A DNA stretch of 57,181 nt from Sabulicella rubraurantiaca (GTDB taxonomy: Bacteria > Pseudomonadota > Alphaproteobacteria > Acetobacterales > Acetobacteraceae). Shown here in pieces: positions 1-7,685 of this stretch. The first letter of the stretch is position 1. Every line of letters begins with the position of its first letter. Both the position numbers and the translations under genes were made by a program. Below the pieces are notes generated by a model that was not told the origin of the DNA, searched no databases, and saw nothing but the letters and a program-made list of their open reading frames with translations. Where the stretch lies: positions 1 to 57,181 of the forward strand of contig NZ_JAFEUU010000020.1 of assembly GCF_017355885.1 (NCBI RefSeq). Reading direction: 5' to 3'.

Positions 1-129
<129 letters not shown>

Positions 130-168
130 TCTTCCGCGCCGCCCTCCGCAAGGCAGGCGGCGCGGTAC

Positions 169-245
169 AGGGGCGTAGCTCAATTGGCTAGAGCGCCGGT
201 CTCCAAAACCGGAGGTTGGGGGTTCGAGACCCTCCGCCCCTGCCA
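169..245 (+). tRNA. trpT: tRNA-Trp (CCA anticodon)
   Basis: The cloverleaf can be folded by eye. The acceptor stem AGGGGCG (169-175) pairs with CGCCCCT ahead of an encoded GCCA end at 242-245. The anticodon stem CCGGT/ACCGG encloses loop CTCCAAA with anticodon CCA at 203-205. A T-arm with GGTTCGAGACC follows. It sits between tuf and secE, where trpT is commonly found. Confidence 0.96.
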
Positions 246-338
246 GATGTGAGGAACGGTGGCGGCCCGTTGCACAACGGCCGCCACCGTGCTTTTTCAG
301 GTTCAGCGCGCCGTCGCGCGCATTCAGGAAGCAGGAAC

Positions 339-530
339 TTGCCCAAGCTCGAGCCCGTCCAGTTCGCCCGGGAGGTGCGCCAGGAAGTCGCGAGGGTCAC
401 CTGGCCGTCGCGCAAGGAGACGCTGGTGACCACCGGGCTCGTCCTGGCCCTGTCCTCGCTCGCGGCGGTTTTCTTCCTGGTGGTGGACCAGATCATCCAG
501 TTCGTGATGCGCCTGGTGTTCGGGTTCTGA
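339..530 (+). CDS. secE: Preprotein translocase subunit SecE
   Basis: A 63-residue single-span protein of the short SecE type. A charged N-terminal segment with [18 protein letters not shown] carries the conserved V-x-WP-[ST]-[RK]-xE-T signature. One transmembrane helix follows (about residues 30-52), then a short tail ending VFGF. SecE clamps the two halves of SecY in the Sec translocon of the inner membrane. The chosen start is TTG at 339, because the AGGAAGCAGGAAC stretch just before it gives Shine-Dalgarno sequences at good spacing; an upstream in-frame ATG would begin inside the tRNA. nusG starts 17 bases after the stop, so the two are probably co-transcribed. Confidence 0.9.
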   Translation: MPKLEPVQFAREVRQEVARVTWPSRKETLVTTGLVLALSSLAAVFFLVVDQIIQFVMRLVFGF

Positions 531-547
531 GGAGCGAGGTTCGGGCC

Positions 548-1084
548 ATGGCCGCGAAGCGGTGGTATGTTGTCCATGTCTATTCGGGCTTCGAGAAGAA
601 GATCGCCGAGCAGATCCGGCATCAGGCGGAGAAGATCGGCCTCGCCGACCGGATCGAGGACATCCTCGTCCCGACCGAGCAGGTGACCGAGGTCCGCCGC
701 GGCCAGAAGCGCGAGGCGGAGCGCAAGTTCTTCCCCGGCTACGTGCTGGTGAAGATGGAGATGGACGACGAGACCTGGCACCTAGTGCGCGACACGCCCA
801 AGGTCACCGGCTTCCTCGGCGCCCGCAACAAGCCCCAGCCCATCCCCGAATCCGAGGCGATGCGGATGGTGCAGCAGCTCACCGAATCGGCCGAGAAGCC
901 GAAGCGCCCCGCCATCACTTTCGAGGTGGGCGAGCAGGTGCGCGTCTCCGACGGCCCCTTCACCTCCTTCAACGGGACGGTCGAGGAGGTGGACGAGGAG
1001 AAGGGCCGCGTGAAGGTCAGCGTCTCCATCTTCGGCCGCTCCACTCCGGTGGAGCTGGAATACGGGCAGGTCGAGAAGCTCTGA
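548..1084 (+). CDS. nusG: Transcription termination/antitermination factor NusG
   Basis: 178 residues, the normal bacterial NusG length. The N-terminal NGN domain (about residues 1-115) begins [15 protein letters not shown] and includes [14 protein letters not shown]. The C-terminal KOW domain (about 125-178) contains [20 protein letters not shown]. NusG binds RNA polymerase and couples it to Rho or to the ribosomal S10 protein. It follows secE closely. What is odd is downstream: in most bacteria rplK follows, but here there are gene remnants and then a carbonic anhydrase gene. Confidence 0.97.
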   Translation: MAAKRWYVVHVYSGFEKKIAEQIRHQAEKIGLADRIEDILVPTEQVTEVRRGQKREAERKFFPGYVLVKMEMDDETWHLVRDTPKVTGFLGARNKPQPIPESEAMRMVQQLTESAEKPKRPAITFEVGEQVRVSDGPFTSFNGTVEEVDEEKGRVKVSVSIFGRSTPVELEYGQVEKL

Positions 1085-1089
1085 CCCCC

Positions 1090-1108
1090 GGGGCGCGACA
1101 CGCGTCCC
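1090..1108 (+). terminator. GC-rich stem-loop after nusG
   Basis: GGGGCGCG (1090-1097), loop ACA and CGCGTCCC (1101-1108) form an 8-pair hairpin with one G-U pair, starting 6 bases after the nusG stop. No T-tract follows, so it is only a candidate terminator or an RNA-stabilising end. Confidence 0.35.
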
Positions 1109-1170
1109 GTTCCGGACCAGTCTCGGCGCCTCGTTGCTTTCGCCGAGGACTGGCCCTGAGCGACCTTCCC

Positions 1171-1286
1171 AGCCGGGTCGAGATCACGGAGGAGGGCCGA
1201 GCGAGGCCTTCCGGATCGAGCCCTGCCCTATCCCCACCGCAGACAAGATCGCGCTGATCGAGGCGCTCTCCGCGACTGGGGTGCGG
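1171..1286 (+). pseudogene. Remnant of an HMG-CoA-lyase-like (DRE-TIM metallolyase) gene, N-terminal part only
   Basis: The frame starting at 1171 reads SRVEITE. Shifting frame near 1191 it continues [20 protein letters not shown] (to about 1260), then LIEALSATGVR. This matches the first 40 or so residues of hydroxymethylglutaryl-CoA lyase and its relatives, where a strand VEITEVGPR...GLQ is followed by PT-x-x-KI-x-LI-x-x-LS-x-TG. The two pieces are in different frames, and nothing downstream of GVR resembles the rest of a roughly 300-residue TIM barrel. I read it as a decayed fragment left by a deletion or rearrangement. It lies where rplK is normally found. Alternatively it is an assembly join; the sequence alone cannot decide. 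Confidence 0.5.
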
Positions 1287-1338
1287 CTGGACCTTCCGCG
1301 CCCGGGCCAGCACAATCGCGAGGTGTTCCGGGAGGAAG
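1287..1338 (+). pseudogene. Possible C-terminal fragment of a CaiB/BaiF-type CoA-transferase
   Basis: Directly after the lyase remnant, in the same frame, comes LDLPRPGQHNREVFREEA. This resembles the PRLGEHTREVL-type motif near the C terminus of family III CoA-transferases, which are frequently encoded beside HMG-CoA-lyase-like genes. Only about 17 residues match, so the assignment is weak. The frame then runs into the ribosome binding site and start of the next gene. Confidence 0.3.
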
Positions 1339-1341
1339 CGG

Positions 1342-1872
1342 ATGCCGATCTACGCGCTGGATGAACATGAGCCCGTCATCGAAGGCGAGGTCTGGGTGGC
1401 CCCCGACGCGCACGTCATCGGCCGCGCCGTGCTGGGCGACGGCGTCGGCGTGTGGTTCGGCGCGGTGATCCGCGCGGACAACGAGGAAATGCGGATCGGC
1501 GCCCGCACCAACATCCAGGAAGGGGCGATGCTGCATTCCGACCGCGGCAGCCCGCTGACAATCGGCAGCGACGTGACGGTCGGGCACCACGCCATCCTCC
1601 ATGGCTGCACGGTGGGCGACGAATCGCTGATCGGCATGGGCGCGACCGTGCTGAACAACGCCCGCATCGGCCGCAACTGCATCGTCGGCGCCAATGCGCT
1701 GGTGACCGAGGGCAAGGAGTTCCCGGACAACTCGCTGATCGTCGGCAGCCCGGCGCGGGCGGTACGGACGCTGGATGAGGCCGCAGCGCAGCGCCTGCGC
1801 GATTCGGCCCTGGGCTACGTCAACAACGCCCGCCGCTTCGCCCGCGGCCTGCGCCGCGTGGATCAGACGTAA
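1342..1872 (+). CDS. Gamma-carbonic anhydrase family protein (YrdA/PaaY/CaiE type)
   Basis: A 176-residue left-handed beta-helix protein with repeated hexapeptides of the V-x-x-G-[AV]-x kind, from VWVAPDAHVIGRAVLGDG to ARIGRNCIVGANALVTEG. The three metal-ligand histidines expected for the family are present in MLHSD and in GHHAILHGC. A helical tail (about 150-176) packs against the trimer in relatives. Members bind zinc or iron; many show weak or no carbonic anhydrase activity, so the substrate is uncertain. The ATG at 1342 has GGGAGGAAG just ahead. Its 3' end overlaps the convergent EAL gene by 10 bases. Confidence 0.85.
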   Translation: MPIYALDEHEPVIEGEVWVAPDAHVIGRAVLGDGVGVWFGAVIRADNEEMRIGARTNIQEGAMLHSDRGSPLTIGSDVTVGHHAILHGCTVGDESLIGMGATVLNNARIGRNCIVGANALVTEGKEFPDNSLIVGSPARAVRTLDEAAAQRLRDSALGYVNNARRFARGLRRVDQT

Positions 1873-2651
1873 GCGGGGACGGGCAAGGCGCGGAACTCGG
1901 GCCGCGCGAACAGGTAGCCTTGGAACAAGGAGACGCCGCAGCCGCGCAGCGCATCGTATTCCGCGCGCGTCTCCACCCCCTCCGCCACAAGGCGGATGCC
2001 CAGCTCGGCGCAGATCCTGACCATGCCCTCGACGATCACGCGGCGGGGGCGGCTGGCCTCGATGTCGCGGACGAGGCCCATGTCCAGCTTGATGACGTCG
2101 GGTTGGAAATCGGCCAGCAGCGACAAGCCGGAATGGCCGGCGCCGAAATCGTCGATGGCGACGGTGAAGCCCATCTCCTGATAGGCCTCGACGACGCGGC
2201 GAAGATGGGCCGGGTCGTCCAGCCTTTCGCCCTCCGTCACCTCGAACATGAGGGAAGCCAGGGGAAAGCGCGTCCGTTCCGCCGCGCTTAGAGTGGCGCG
2301 CAGGCAGTTGCGCGGCTCATAGACGGCGTTGGGCAGGAAGTTGATGGACAGCAGCGCGCCGGTTTCCGCGAGGCCCAGGCGCGCCGCCTCGACAATGGCG
2401 GTGGTGCGGCAGGCTTGGTCGAAGCTGTAGCGCGACTCGGGCGTGACGGCGGCCAGCACGGTGCCGGCGCCCTCGCCCCCGGCACCCCGCACCAAGGCCT
2501 CGAAGGCGAAGATGCGCTTCGCCTCCAGATCTAGGATGGGCTGGAAGGCGAAGGCAATGGCGGGAAGGAAGGCTTCGCGCGCCTCGCAGCCGGGGCAGAC
2601 GCGATTCACGCCGGGCAAGCTACCAGGGATTGTCCGCGCGACAACATTCAA
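1863..2651 (-). CDS. EAL-domain cyclic-di-GMP phosphodiesterase
   Basis: 262 residues, essentially a stand-alone EAL domain. Catalytic signatures are all visible: EALVRG, SINFLPN (Asn), FEVTEGE (Glu), IDDFGAGHSGLS (the DDFG loop), IKLD (Lys), AEGVET and QGYLFARP. It should hydrolyse c-di-GMP to pGpG and thereby favour motility over attachment. The N terminus has a C-x-x-C pair (VCPGCE, around residue 20), which could bind metal or sense redox. The start is TTG at 2651, which overlaps the gltX stop as TTGA, so gltX and this gene form a coupled pair. A later internal start cannot be excluded. Confidence 0.85.
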   Translation of the reverse strand: MNVVARTIPGSLPGVNRVCPGCEAREAFLPAIAFAFQPILDLEAKRIFAFEALVRGAGGEGAGTVLAAVTPESRYSFDQACRTTAIVEAARLGLAETGALLSINFLPNAVYEPRNCLRATLSAAERTRFPLASLMFEVTEGERLDDPAHLRRVVEAYQEMGFTVAIDDFGAGHSGLSLLADFQPDVIKLDMGLVRDIEASRPRRVIVEGMVRICAELGIRLVAEGVETRAEYDALRGCGVSLFQGYLFARPEFRALPVPAYV

Positions 2652-4048
2652 TCCGAGTTCGAGGCGAGGAGGATGCGGCGCAAAGCCTCCTCCTTGCCCA
2701 GCGCCGCCAAGGTCAGGTCGATCGGCGGCGACATGGTGCTGCCGGTCAGGGCCACGCGCAGGGGCTGGGCCACATCCTTCAGCTTGAGGCCCTTTACCTC
2801 GCCATAGTCGCGCAGCCAGTGCTCCAGATCGGCACGCTCCCAGGGAGCGGCGGACAGGAACTCCGCGAGGTCAGCGAGGCGCTCCTTCGCTTCGGGGGTC
2901 AGCAGGGCGGCGGCCTTGGCGTCGGGCACCGGTGCCTCGTCCGCCACCGCAAAGGCCGCCGAGGCGGCGAGGTCGTTCAGCGTGCGCGCCCGCTCCTGCA
3001 GGGCAGGAAGCAGGAGGCGCAGCCGCGCGATCTTGTCCGTGCCGAAGCCATGGCCCATGGCGGTGAGGCGCGACAGCACCTCCGGCAGCAGCGCATCCGG
3101 CTTGGCCTGGCGCAGATACACGCCATTCAGGTGCGACAGCTTCGCATAGTCCATGCGCGAGGCGGCGCGGCCGACATCCTTCAGGTCGAAGATCTTCTCG
3201 GCGCGCTCACGCGGAATGATCTCCTCGTCGCCATGGCCCCAGCCGAGGCGAAGCAGGTAGTTGCATACCGCTTCAGGCAGCAGCCCCTGCTCGCGGAACT
3301 CCAGCACGCTGACCGCGCCGTGGCGTTTGGACAGCTTGGCCCCGTCCGCGCCATGGATCAGCGGGATGTGGGCGAAGCGCGGCCGCGTCCAGCCCATCGC
3401 ATCATAGACCATGCACTGGCGGAAGGTGTTGGTCAGGTGGTCATCGCCGCGGATGACGTGGGTGATCGCCATGTCGCGGTCATCCACCACCACCGCATGC
3501 AGGTAGGTGGGCGTCCCGTCCGAGCGGAGGATGATCATGTCGTCCAGCTCGGTGTTGGCCACGCGCACCGTGCCCTGAACGAGGTCCTCCACCACCGTGT
3601 CGCCCTCGCGCGGGGCCTTGAGGCGGATGGCGAAGGGCTTGCCCGCCTGCTCCGCGCCCGGCTCGCGGTCGCGCCAGTAACCCTCGTAGCGGGGCGGGCG
3701 CTTCTCCGCGATCGCCTTCTCGCGCATCGCCGTCAGCTCCTCCGGCGTCTCGTAGGCGCGATAGGCCTTGCCGGCGGCGAGAAGGGCGTGCGCCACCTCG
3801 GCATGGCGCTCCTCGCGCTGCGACTGGAAGACCGGCTCCTCGTCCGGGGAAAGGCCTAGCCAGGCGAGGCTGTCCAAGATCTGCTGCACGGCCTGCTGCG
3901 TGGAGCGCGCCTTGTCCGTGTCCTCGATCCGCAGCAGGTACTGCCCGCCGTGCCGCCGCGCGAAGAGCTTGTTGAACAGCGCGGTGCGGGCGCCGCCAAT
4001 ATGCAGGAAGCCGGTGGGCGAGGGGGCGAAACGGGTGCGGACGGTCAT
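2648..4048 (-). CDS. gltX: Glutamate-tRNA ligase
   Basis: A 466-residue class I aminoacyl-tRNA synthetase. The HIGH-type motif is in FAPSPTGFLHIGGARTALF (residues 7-25), and the KMSKS-type loop KLSKRHG lies about residue 250. An anticodon-binding alpha-helical C-terminal half follows. It charges tRNA-Glu, and possibly tRNA-Gln in organisms that use GatCAB. The start is set at 4048 (MTVRTRFAPSPTG) because it fits family length; a reading from 4111 would add 21 residues unlike the family. The gene is divergent from the comEC remnant, as intact gltX and comEC often are. Confidence 0.95.
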   Translation of the reverse strand: MTVRTRFAPSPTGFLHIGGARTALFNKLFARRHGGQYLLRIEDTDKARSTQQAVQQILDSLAWLGLSPDEEPVFQSQREERHAEVAHALLAAGKAYRAYETPEELTAMREKAIAEKRPPRYEGYWRDREPGAEQAGKPFAIRLKAPREGDTVVEDLVQGTVRVANTELDDMIILRSDGTPTYLHAVVVDDRDMAITHVIRGDDHLTNTFRQCMVYDAMGWTRPRFAHIPLIHGADGAKLSKRHGAVSVLEFREQGLLPEAVCNYLLRLGWGHGDEEIIPRERAEKIFDLKDVGRAASRMDYAKLSHLNGVYLRQAKPDALLPEVLSRLTAMGHGFGTDKIARLRLLLPALQERARTLNDLAASAAFAVADEAPVPDAKAAALLTPEAKERLADLAEFLSAAPWERADLEHWLRDYGEVKGLKLKDVAQPLRVALTGSTMSPPIDLTLAALGKEEALRRILLASNSD

Positions 4049-4122
4049 GCCGCCCCCGATAGCGCAAACCCCCCGGCGGAGGAACTTGCCCGTGGCCCCG
4101 GCTTGCGCCACTCAGGGCAGGC

Positions 4123-4580
4123 ATGCCGCCGGCGCCGCTTTCCTTCGTCCAGCGCGCCCTCGCGGCGGAGATCGGGCGGCTCGCCCTCTGGATGCCGGTG
4201 GCCATGGGAGCCGGGGTGCTGGCCTTCCTTCTGCCACGCGCCGACCCACCCGCCTGGCTGCCCTGGGTCGCGCCGCTGCCAGTCCTCGCGGCCCTTGCCC
4301 TGTCACGGCGCTTCCCCTTCGCGGCATGGCTCGCAGGGCTGCTGGGCGCGGCCGGGCTGGGCTTCGCCGTCACCGCTTGGCACGTCGCCGCCGCGCCGCC
4401 CCTGCCGGACCTGCCGCGGACCGCCCTGGTGCTGACCGGCACGGTGGCGGAGCTGGACCCGCTGCCCGGCGGGGCGCGCATCACCCTGCGCGGGGCGCGC
4501 TGGATGGAGAGATGCCGGCCCCGCGCCGGGACCTCCGCATCCGGCTTCAGCCTCGCGACACTTCGCGGCCGCAGCCCGGG
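4123..4580 (+). pseudogene. comEC: Truncated and frameshifted comEC (DNA uptake channel), 5' part
   Basis: Divergent from gltX, the frame from ATG 4123 encodes about 127 residues typical of the ComEC N terminus: two to three hydrophobic helices (LALWMPVAMGAGVLAFLL; LLGAAGLGFAVTAWHVAAA), then the DUF4131-type stretch LTGTVAELDPLPGGARITLR. Around 4500-4512 the match moves to another frame (PAPRRDLRIRLQPRDTSRPQ), then stops at a Pro-Gly pair near 4580 where flgB sequence begins. Intact ComEC is about 700 residues with a competence domain and a beta-lactamase-like domain, all missing here. This is a non-functional remnant unless the assembly has dropped sequence. Confidence 0.7.
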
Positions 4581-4850
4581 GTCGCACGCGACCTTGCGCC
4601 CTTCTCCGCGCTGCTGTCGCGTGAGGCCGCGGCATCTCGCCCTTTCCGCACCGACCCGCGTCACCTGGCGCCGCGCGGCGGGGAAGGAATCCGGCAGGAC
4701 CGTGCCGCGGAACGCGCGCCCAACGGCAACGCCGTCTCGCTGGAGGAGCAGGCGCTGCGCATCGCCGAGACGGATGGGCAGCACGCCCTCGCGATGGGTC
4801 TGCATCGGAAGTATCTCGGCCTGTTCCGCGCGGCGCTGGGCCGCAGCTAA
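4581..4850 (+). pseudogene. flgB: flgB (flagellar rod protein) lacking its 5' end
   Basis: From VARDLAPFSALL to GLHRKYLGLFRAALGRS the sequence matches the middle and C-terminal part of FlgB, including NGNAVSLEEQ, ALRIAETD and HALAMGLHRKYLGLFR. The conserved start of FlgB, with the A-x-NIANADTPG motif, is absent; its place is taken by the comEC fragment. The shared Pro-Gly codons CCCGGG at 4575-4580 look like the joining point, and the shifted comEC frame reads straight into flgB. FlgB is a proximal rod subunit, so loss of the N-terminal rod motif should abolish assembly. flgC begins 19 bases later. Confidence 0.75.
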
Positions 4851-4869
4851 CGCGAAAGGGAAGCCCCAC

Positions 4870-5275
4870 ATGGAACTCGATCGGGCGCTGCGCATCTCCG
4901 CTGCCGGGATGAACGTTCAATCCGCCCGCCTGCGCGTGGTGGCGGAGAATATCGCCAATCTTGAATCGACTGGCGGTGCGCCGGGCGCCGACCCGTTCCG
5001 GCGCAAGACCACCACCTTCGCGGCCCGCATGGATCGTGCGGCAGGCGTCGAAACGGTGCGGGTGCGCGCCATCGGCCGCGCACCCGGTGAGTTCCCGCAG
5101 CGCTTCGATCCGTCCCACCCCGCCGCCGACGCCAATGGCTACGTGAAGACGCCCAACATCGATTCCCTGGTGGAGAACATGGACATGCGCGAGGCCAACC
5201 GCTCCTTCCGCCAATCTCGCGGTGCTGGAAACCACGCGCGGCATGCTGACCCGCGCCATCGAGGCGCTGCGCTGA
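4870..5275 (+). pseudogene. flgC: flgC (flagellar rod protein) with a frameshift near its end
   Basis: From ATG 4870 the protein begins ELDRALRISAAGMNVQSARL and includes VVAENIANLESTGG, the rod-protein signature of FlgC. The motif VKTPNIDSLVENMDMREANR is intact. At about 5208-5210 the reading frame breaks after NRSF. The expected ending, ANLAVLETTRGMLTRAIEAL, is found complete in the next frame and stops at 5275, overlapping the fliE start as TGATG. Without correction the frame reads on into fliE and would make an FlgC-FliE fusion. The simplest lesion is loss of two bases (or gain of one) in TTCCGCCAAT. Confidence 0.8.
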
Positions 5276-5574
5276 TGGCCCTGCCGGCGATCGGCGTCGC
5301 GGGCGCAGCGGCTGCCTACCGGGCGGCGACCGGGCTGGCCGAGGCAGCCACCGAGGGCGCGGGGTTCGGGGCAGCCCTGCGCCGCGCCGTGGAAGGGGCG
5401 ATTGGGGCGGGGCGCGAGGCGGATGCCGCCTCGGGGGCCGCGCTGACCGGGCAGGGCAACGTGACAGAGGTGGTGCTGGCCATCTCCCGCGCCGAACTCG
5501 CGCTGCAAACCGCCACCGCGGTGCGCGACCGCGTGGTCTCCGCCTATCAGGACGTGATGCGGATGCCGATCTGA
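5275..5574 (+). CDS. fliE: Flagellar hook-basal body protein FliE
   Basis: 99 residues. An Ala/Gly-rich N-terminal half is followed by a conserved C-terminal helix with GNVTEVVLAISRAELALQTA and RDRVVSAYQDVMRMPI, the FliE signature. FliE links the MS ring to the rod at the export gate. ATG 5275 overlaps the restored flgC stop by one base. The same frame runs open from the damaged flgC, so translation might also begin upstream as a fusion. The order flgB-flgC-fliE-fliQ-fliR-flhB is common in alphaproteobacteria. Confidence 0.85.
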   Translation: MALPAIGVAGAAAAYRAATGLAEAATEGAGFGAALRRAVEGAIGAGREADAASGAALTGQGNVTEVVLAISRAELALQTATAVRDRVVSAYQDVMRMPI

Positions 5575-5593
5575 GGCGGGGGAGAGGACCAGG

Positions 5594-5866
5594 ATGGACC
5601 ACCCCACCGCCATGGCCCTGCGTGACGCGCTCTGGACCGCGACGCAGCTGGCGGGGCCACCGCTGCTGATCGTGCTGGGAATCGGCTTCACCATCTCTCT
5701 GCTGCAGGCGCTGACGCAGATCCAGGAGGCGACGCTGGCCTTCCTGCCCAAGGTCGCTTCCGTGGGACTTGCGCTGCTCGCCCTCGGCCCCTGGATGGGC
5801 GGGGTGATGCAGGCCTGGGCCGCACGGCTCTTCGATCAGGTCGTCCTGCTGGGCGGCATGCCATGA
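5594..5866 (+). CDS. fliQ: Flagellar export gate protein FliQ
   Basis: 90 residues, the usual FliQ length, with two transmembrane helices (about 18-38 and 53-75). Family sequence is seen in LLIVLGIGFTISLLQALTQI and QEATLAFLPK. FliQ forms the membrane core of the flagellar type III export gate with FliP and FliR. GGGGAGAGGACCAGG precedes the ATG. It overlaps fliR by four bases (ATGA). The gene is intact, unlike flgC and flhB. Confidence 0.93.
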   Translation: MDHPTAMALRDALWTATQLAGPPLLIVLGIGFTISLLQALTQIQEATLAFLPKVASVGLALLALGPWMGGVMQAWAARLFDQVVLLGGMP

Positions 5867-6630
5867 CGGCGGAGGCTGCGCTTCTCGCCGCGCTGCCTGG
5901 GCTGGGCTTCCACGCGATCCTCTGCTTCGCGCGGCTGGGCGCCGCGGCGATGCTGTTGCCCGGACTGGGAGAGGCGGAGATTCCCGCCACGCAGCGCCTC
6001 GCCTTCGGGATGGGTGTGACGATGGCACTGCTGCCCGCCGTGTCTCCTGCCCTGCCACCCCTGCCGGAATCCCCTGTCCTGCTCGCTGCGCTGGTGGCCG
6101 GGGAATGCGTGGCGGGGCTGTGGTTCGGGATGCTGACGCGCGTGCTGGCCCTCGCGCTCGCCCAGGCGGGACAGGTGATCGCGTTGATGATCGGCCTTTC
6201 TTCGCCCTTGCAGGGCGATGCGCTGCTGGGCGGCACGGCGACGGCGCCGGCGCGAATCTTCGCCGTGCTTGCTGCCGCGCTGACCCTCTCATCCGGGCTG
6301 TACGAGGTGCCTCTGCGCGCCTTGGCCTCCAGCTACGCTGCGGTGCCGCCGGGCGGTTTTCCCGCCGGCAGCGCGGCGGAGGCGCTGGCCGGGGCTGCCG
6401 TGGCGTCCCTTTCCTTGTCGCTGCGGCTTGCGGCGCCCTTCGTGCTAGGGGCGGTGTTGTTCAACGCCGCGCTCGGGCTGCTGGCGCGCCTGGCGCCGCA
6501 AGCCCAAATCTTCGTGCTAGGGGCGCCGGCGCAGCTTCTGGGCGGGATGCTGCTCCTGGTCCTGCTGCTGCCGCCGATGCTCGCCATCTGGGGGCGCGAC
6601 CTTGCGGACGCCTTCGCCGCGCTGCCCTGA
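5863..6630 (+). CDS. fliR: Flagellar export gate protein FliR
   Basis: 255 residues, the normal size for FliR, with about six hydrophobic segments and the family stretch FARLGAAAMLLPGLGEAEIP near the N terminus. It completes the FliPQR export channel with fliQ, whose end it overlaps. flhB starts three bases after its stop. fliP is not in the window. No internal lesion is visible. Confidence 0.9.
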   Translation: MTAEAALLAALPGLGFHAILCFARLGAAAMLLPGLGEAEIPATQRLAFGMGVTMALLPAVSPALPPLPESPVLLAALVAGECVAGLWFGMLTRVLALALAQAGQVIALMIGLSSPLQGDALLGGTATAPARIFAVLAAALTLSSGLYEVPLRALASSYAAVPPGGFPAGSAAEALAGAAVASLSLSLRLAAPFVLGAVLFNAALGLLARLAPQAQIFVLGAPAQLLGGMLLLVLLLPPMLAIWGRDLADAFAALP

Positions 6631-6633
6631 GCC

Positions 6634-7685
6634 ATGGCCGAGGAAGCCGATGACGACGAACGGGAGGAAGGCACTGAGTCAGCCACCCCGCGGCGCATCC
6701 AGAAGGCCCGCGATGACGGCGACGCCCCCTTATCCAAGGAGGCGGTGGGCTTCGCCACACTGCTCGCGGCCTCCGCCACGGCGGCACTAACCCTGCCGGG
6801 CCAGGTTGCGCAGTTCCAGGCCGCGCTGCGTGGCGCGCTGGGCAGGTCGCATGAGTGGGAGGCAATGGCTGCGGCGCGGGAGTGGCTGCACCTGTTCCTC
6901 GGCATGCTGTGGCCAGTGGCTGGGGCGGCCGTCATGGCCGCAGTCCTGGCGACGCTGGCGCAGACGCGCGGCGTGGTCACGCTGCGCGCCTTCTCCTTCG
7001 ATCTGGCCAAGCTGTCGCCGCTGGCCGGGTTCAAGCGGCTATTTGGCGGCGAGGCGTGGCTGGAATCCGGTCGCACGCTGCTCAAGCTGGGCGGCGTGGG
7101 GGCAGCGCTCTGGCTCGCGGCGCGTGGGCTGACCGAACCGGGTGGGCTGCTGGAGGCGCCAGCCGCCGCGCTGTTCGACGCGGCCGGGTCCGGCGTGCTG
7201 CGGTTGCTTGCGGTCGCGCTGGCGTGTTCTTCTTACTGGCGCTGGGCGATGTGCTGCTCACGAATCATCGCTTCCTCCAGCGCTTGCGCATGACGCGCAA
7301 GGAATTGCGCGACGAGATGAAGGACAGCGAAGGCAGCCCTGAGGTGAAGGGGCGTCAGCGCCAGATGCGGGAGGTGTTGGGGCGCCGCATGCTGGCGGAA
7401 ATCCCCAAGGCGGCCGTGGTCGTCACCAACCCCACGCATTACGCCGTCGCGCTGGCCTACGAGCCAGGCCAAGCTGCGGCGCCGCGCGTCGAGGCCAAGG
7501 GGGTGGACGCCATGGCGGCCCGCATCCGCGAGCTAGCGCGCGAAGCGGGGCTGCCGGTCATGCCCGACCCGCCGCTCGCCCGCGCCCTTTACCGGCTGGA
7601 GCTCGATACCGAGATTCCTGCCGAGCATTGGGATGCGGTGGCGCGGCTGATTGCCTATGTGATGAAGCTGCGCGGCCGCTCCTGA
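6634..7685 (+). pseudogene. flhB: flhB (flagellar export switch protein) split by a one-base frameshift
   Basis: The first frame (6634 to about 7223) gives the FlhB start EEADDDEREEGTESATPRRI, then QKARDDGDAPLSKE and the first membrane helices. The rest lies in another frame from about 7224: VFFLLALGDVLLTNHRFLQR, RMTRKELRDEMKDSEGSPEV, the self-cleavage motif NPTH in VVVTNPTHYAVALAYEPG, and the usual tail to 7685. Together they give a full-length FlhB of about 350 residues. One missing G at GCTGGCGTGTTC (7218-7229) explains the break. Unless recoding occurs, the product ends inside the fourth helix and loses the cytoplasmic domain that switches export specificity. Confidence 0.85.

Noticed and set aside
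4123-5574. A single long open frame from comEC through flgC to fliE as one fusion gene
   Set aside because: Its segments match three different families, with out-of-frame or missing parts between them; a broken gene series explains it better than a designed fusion.
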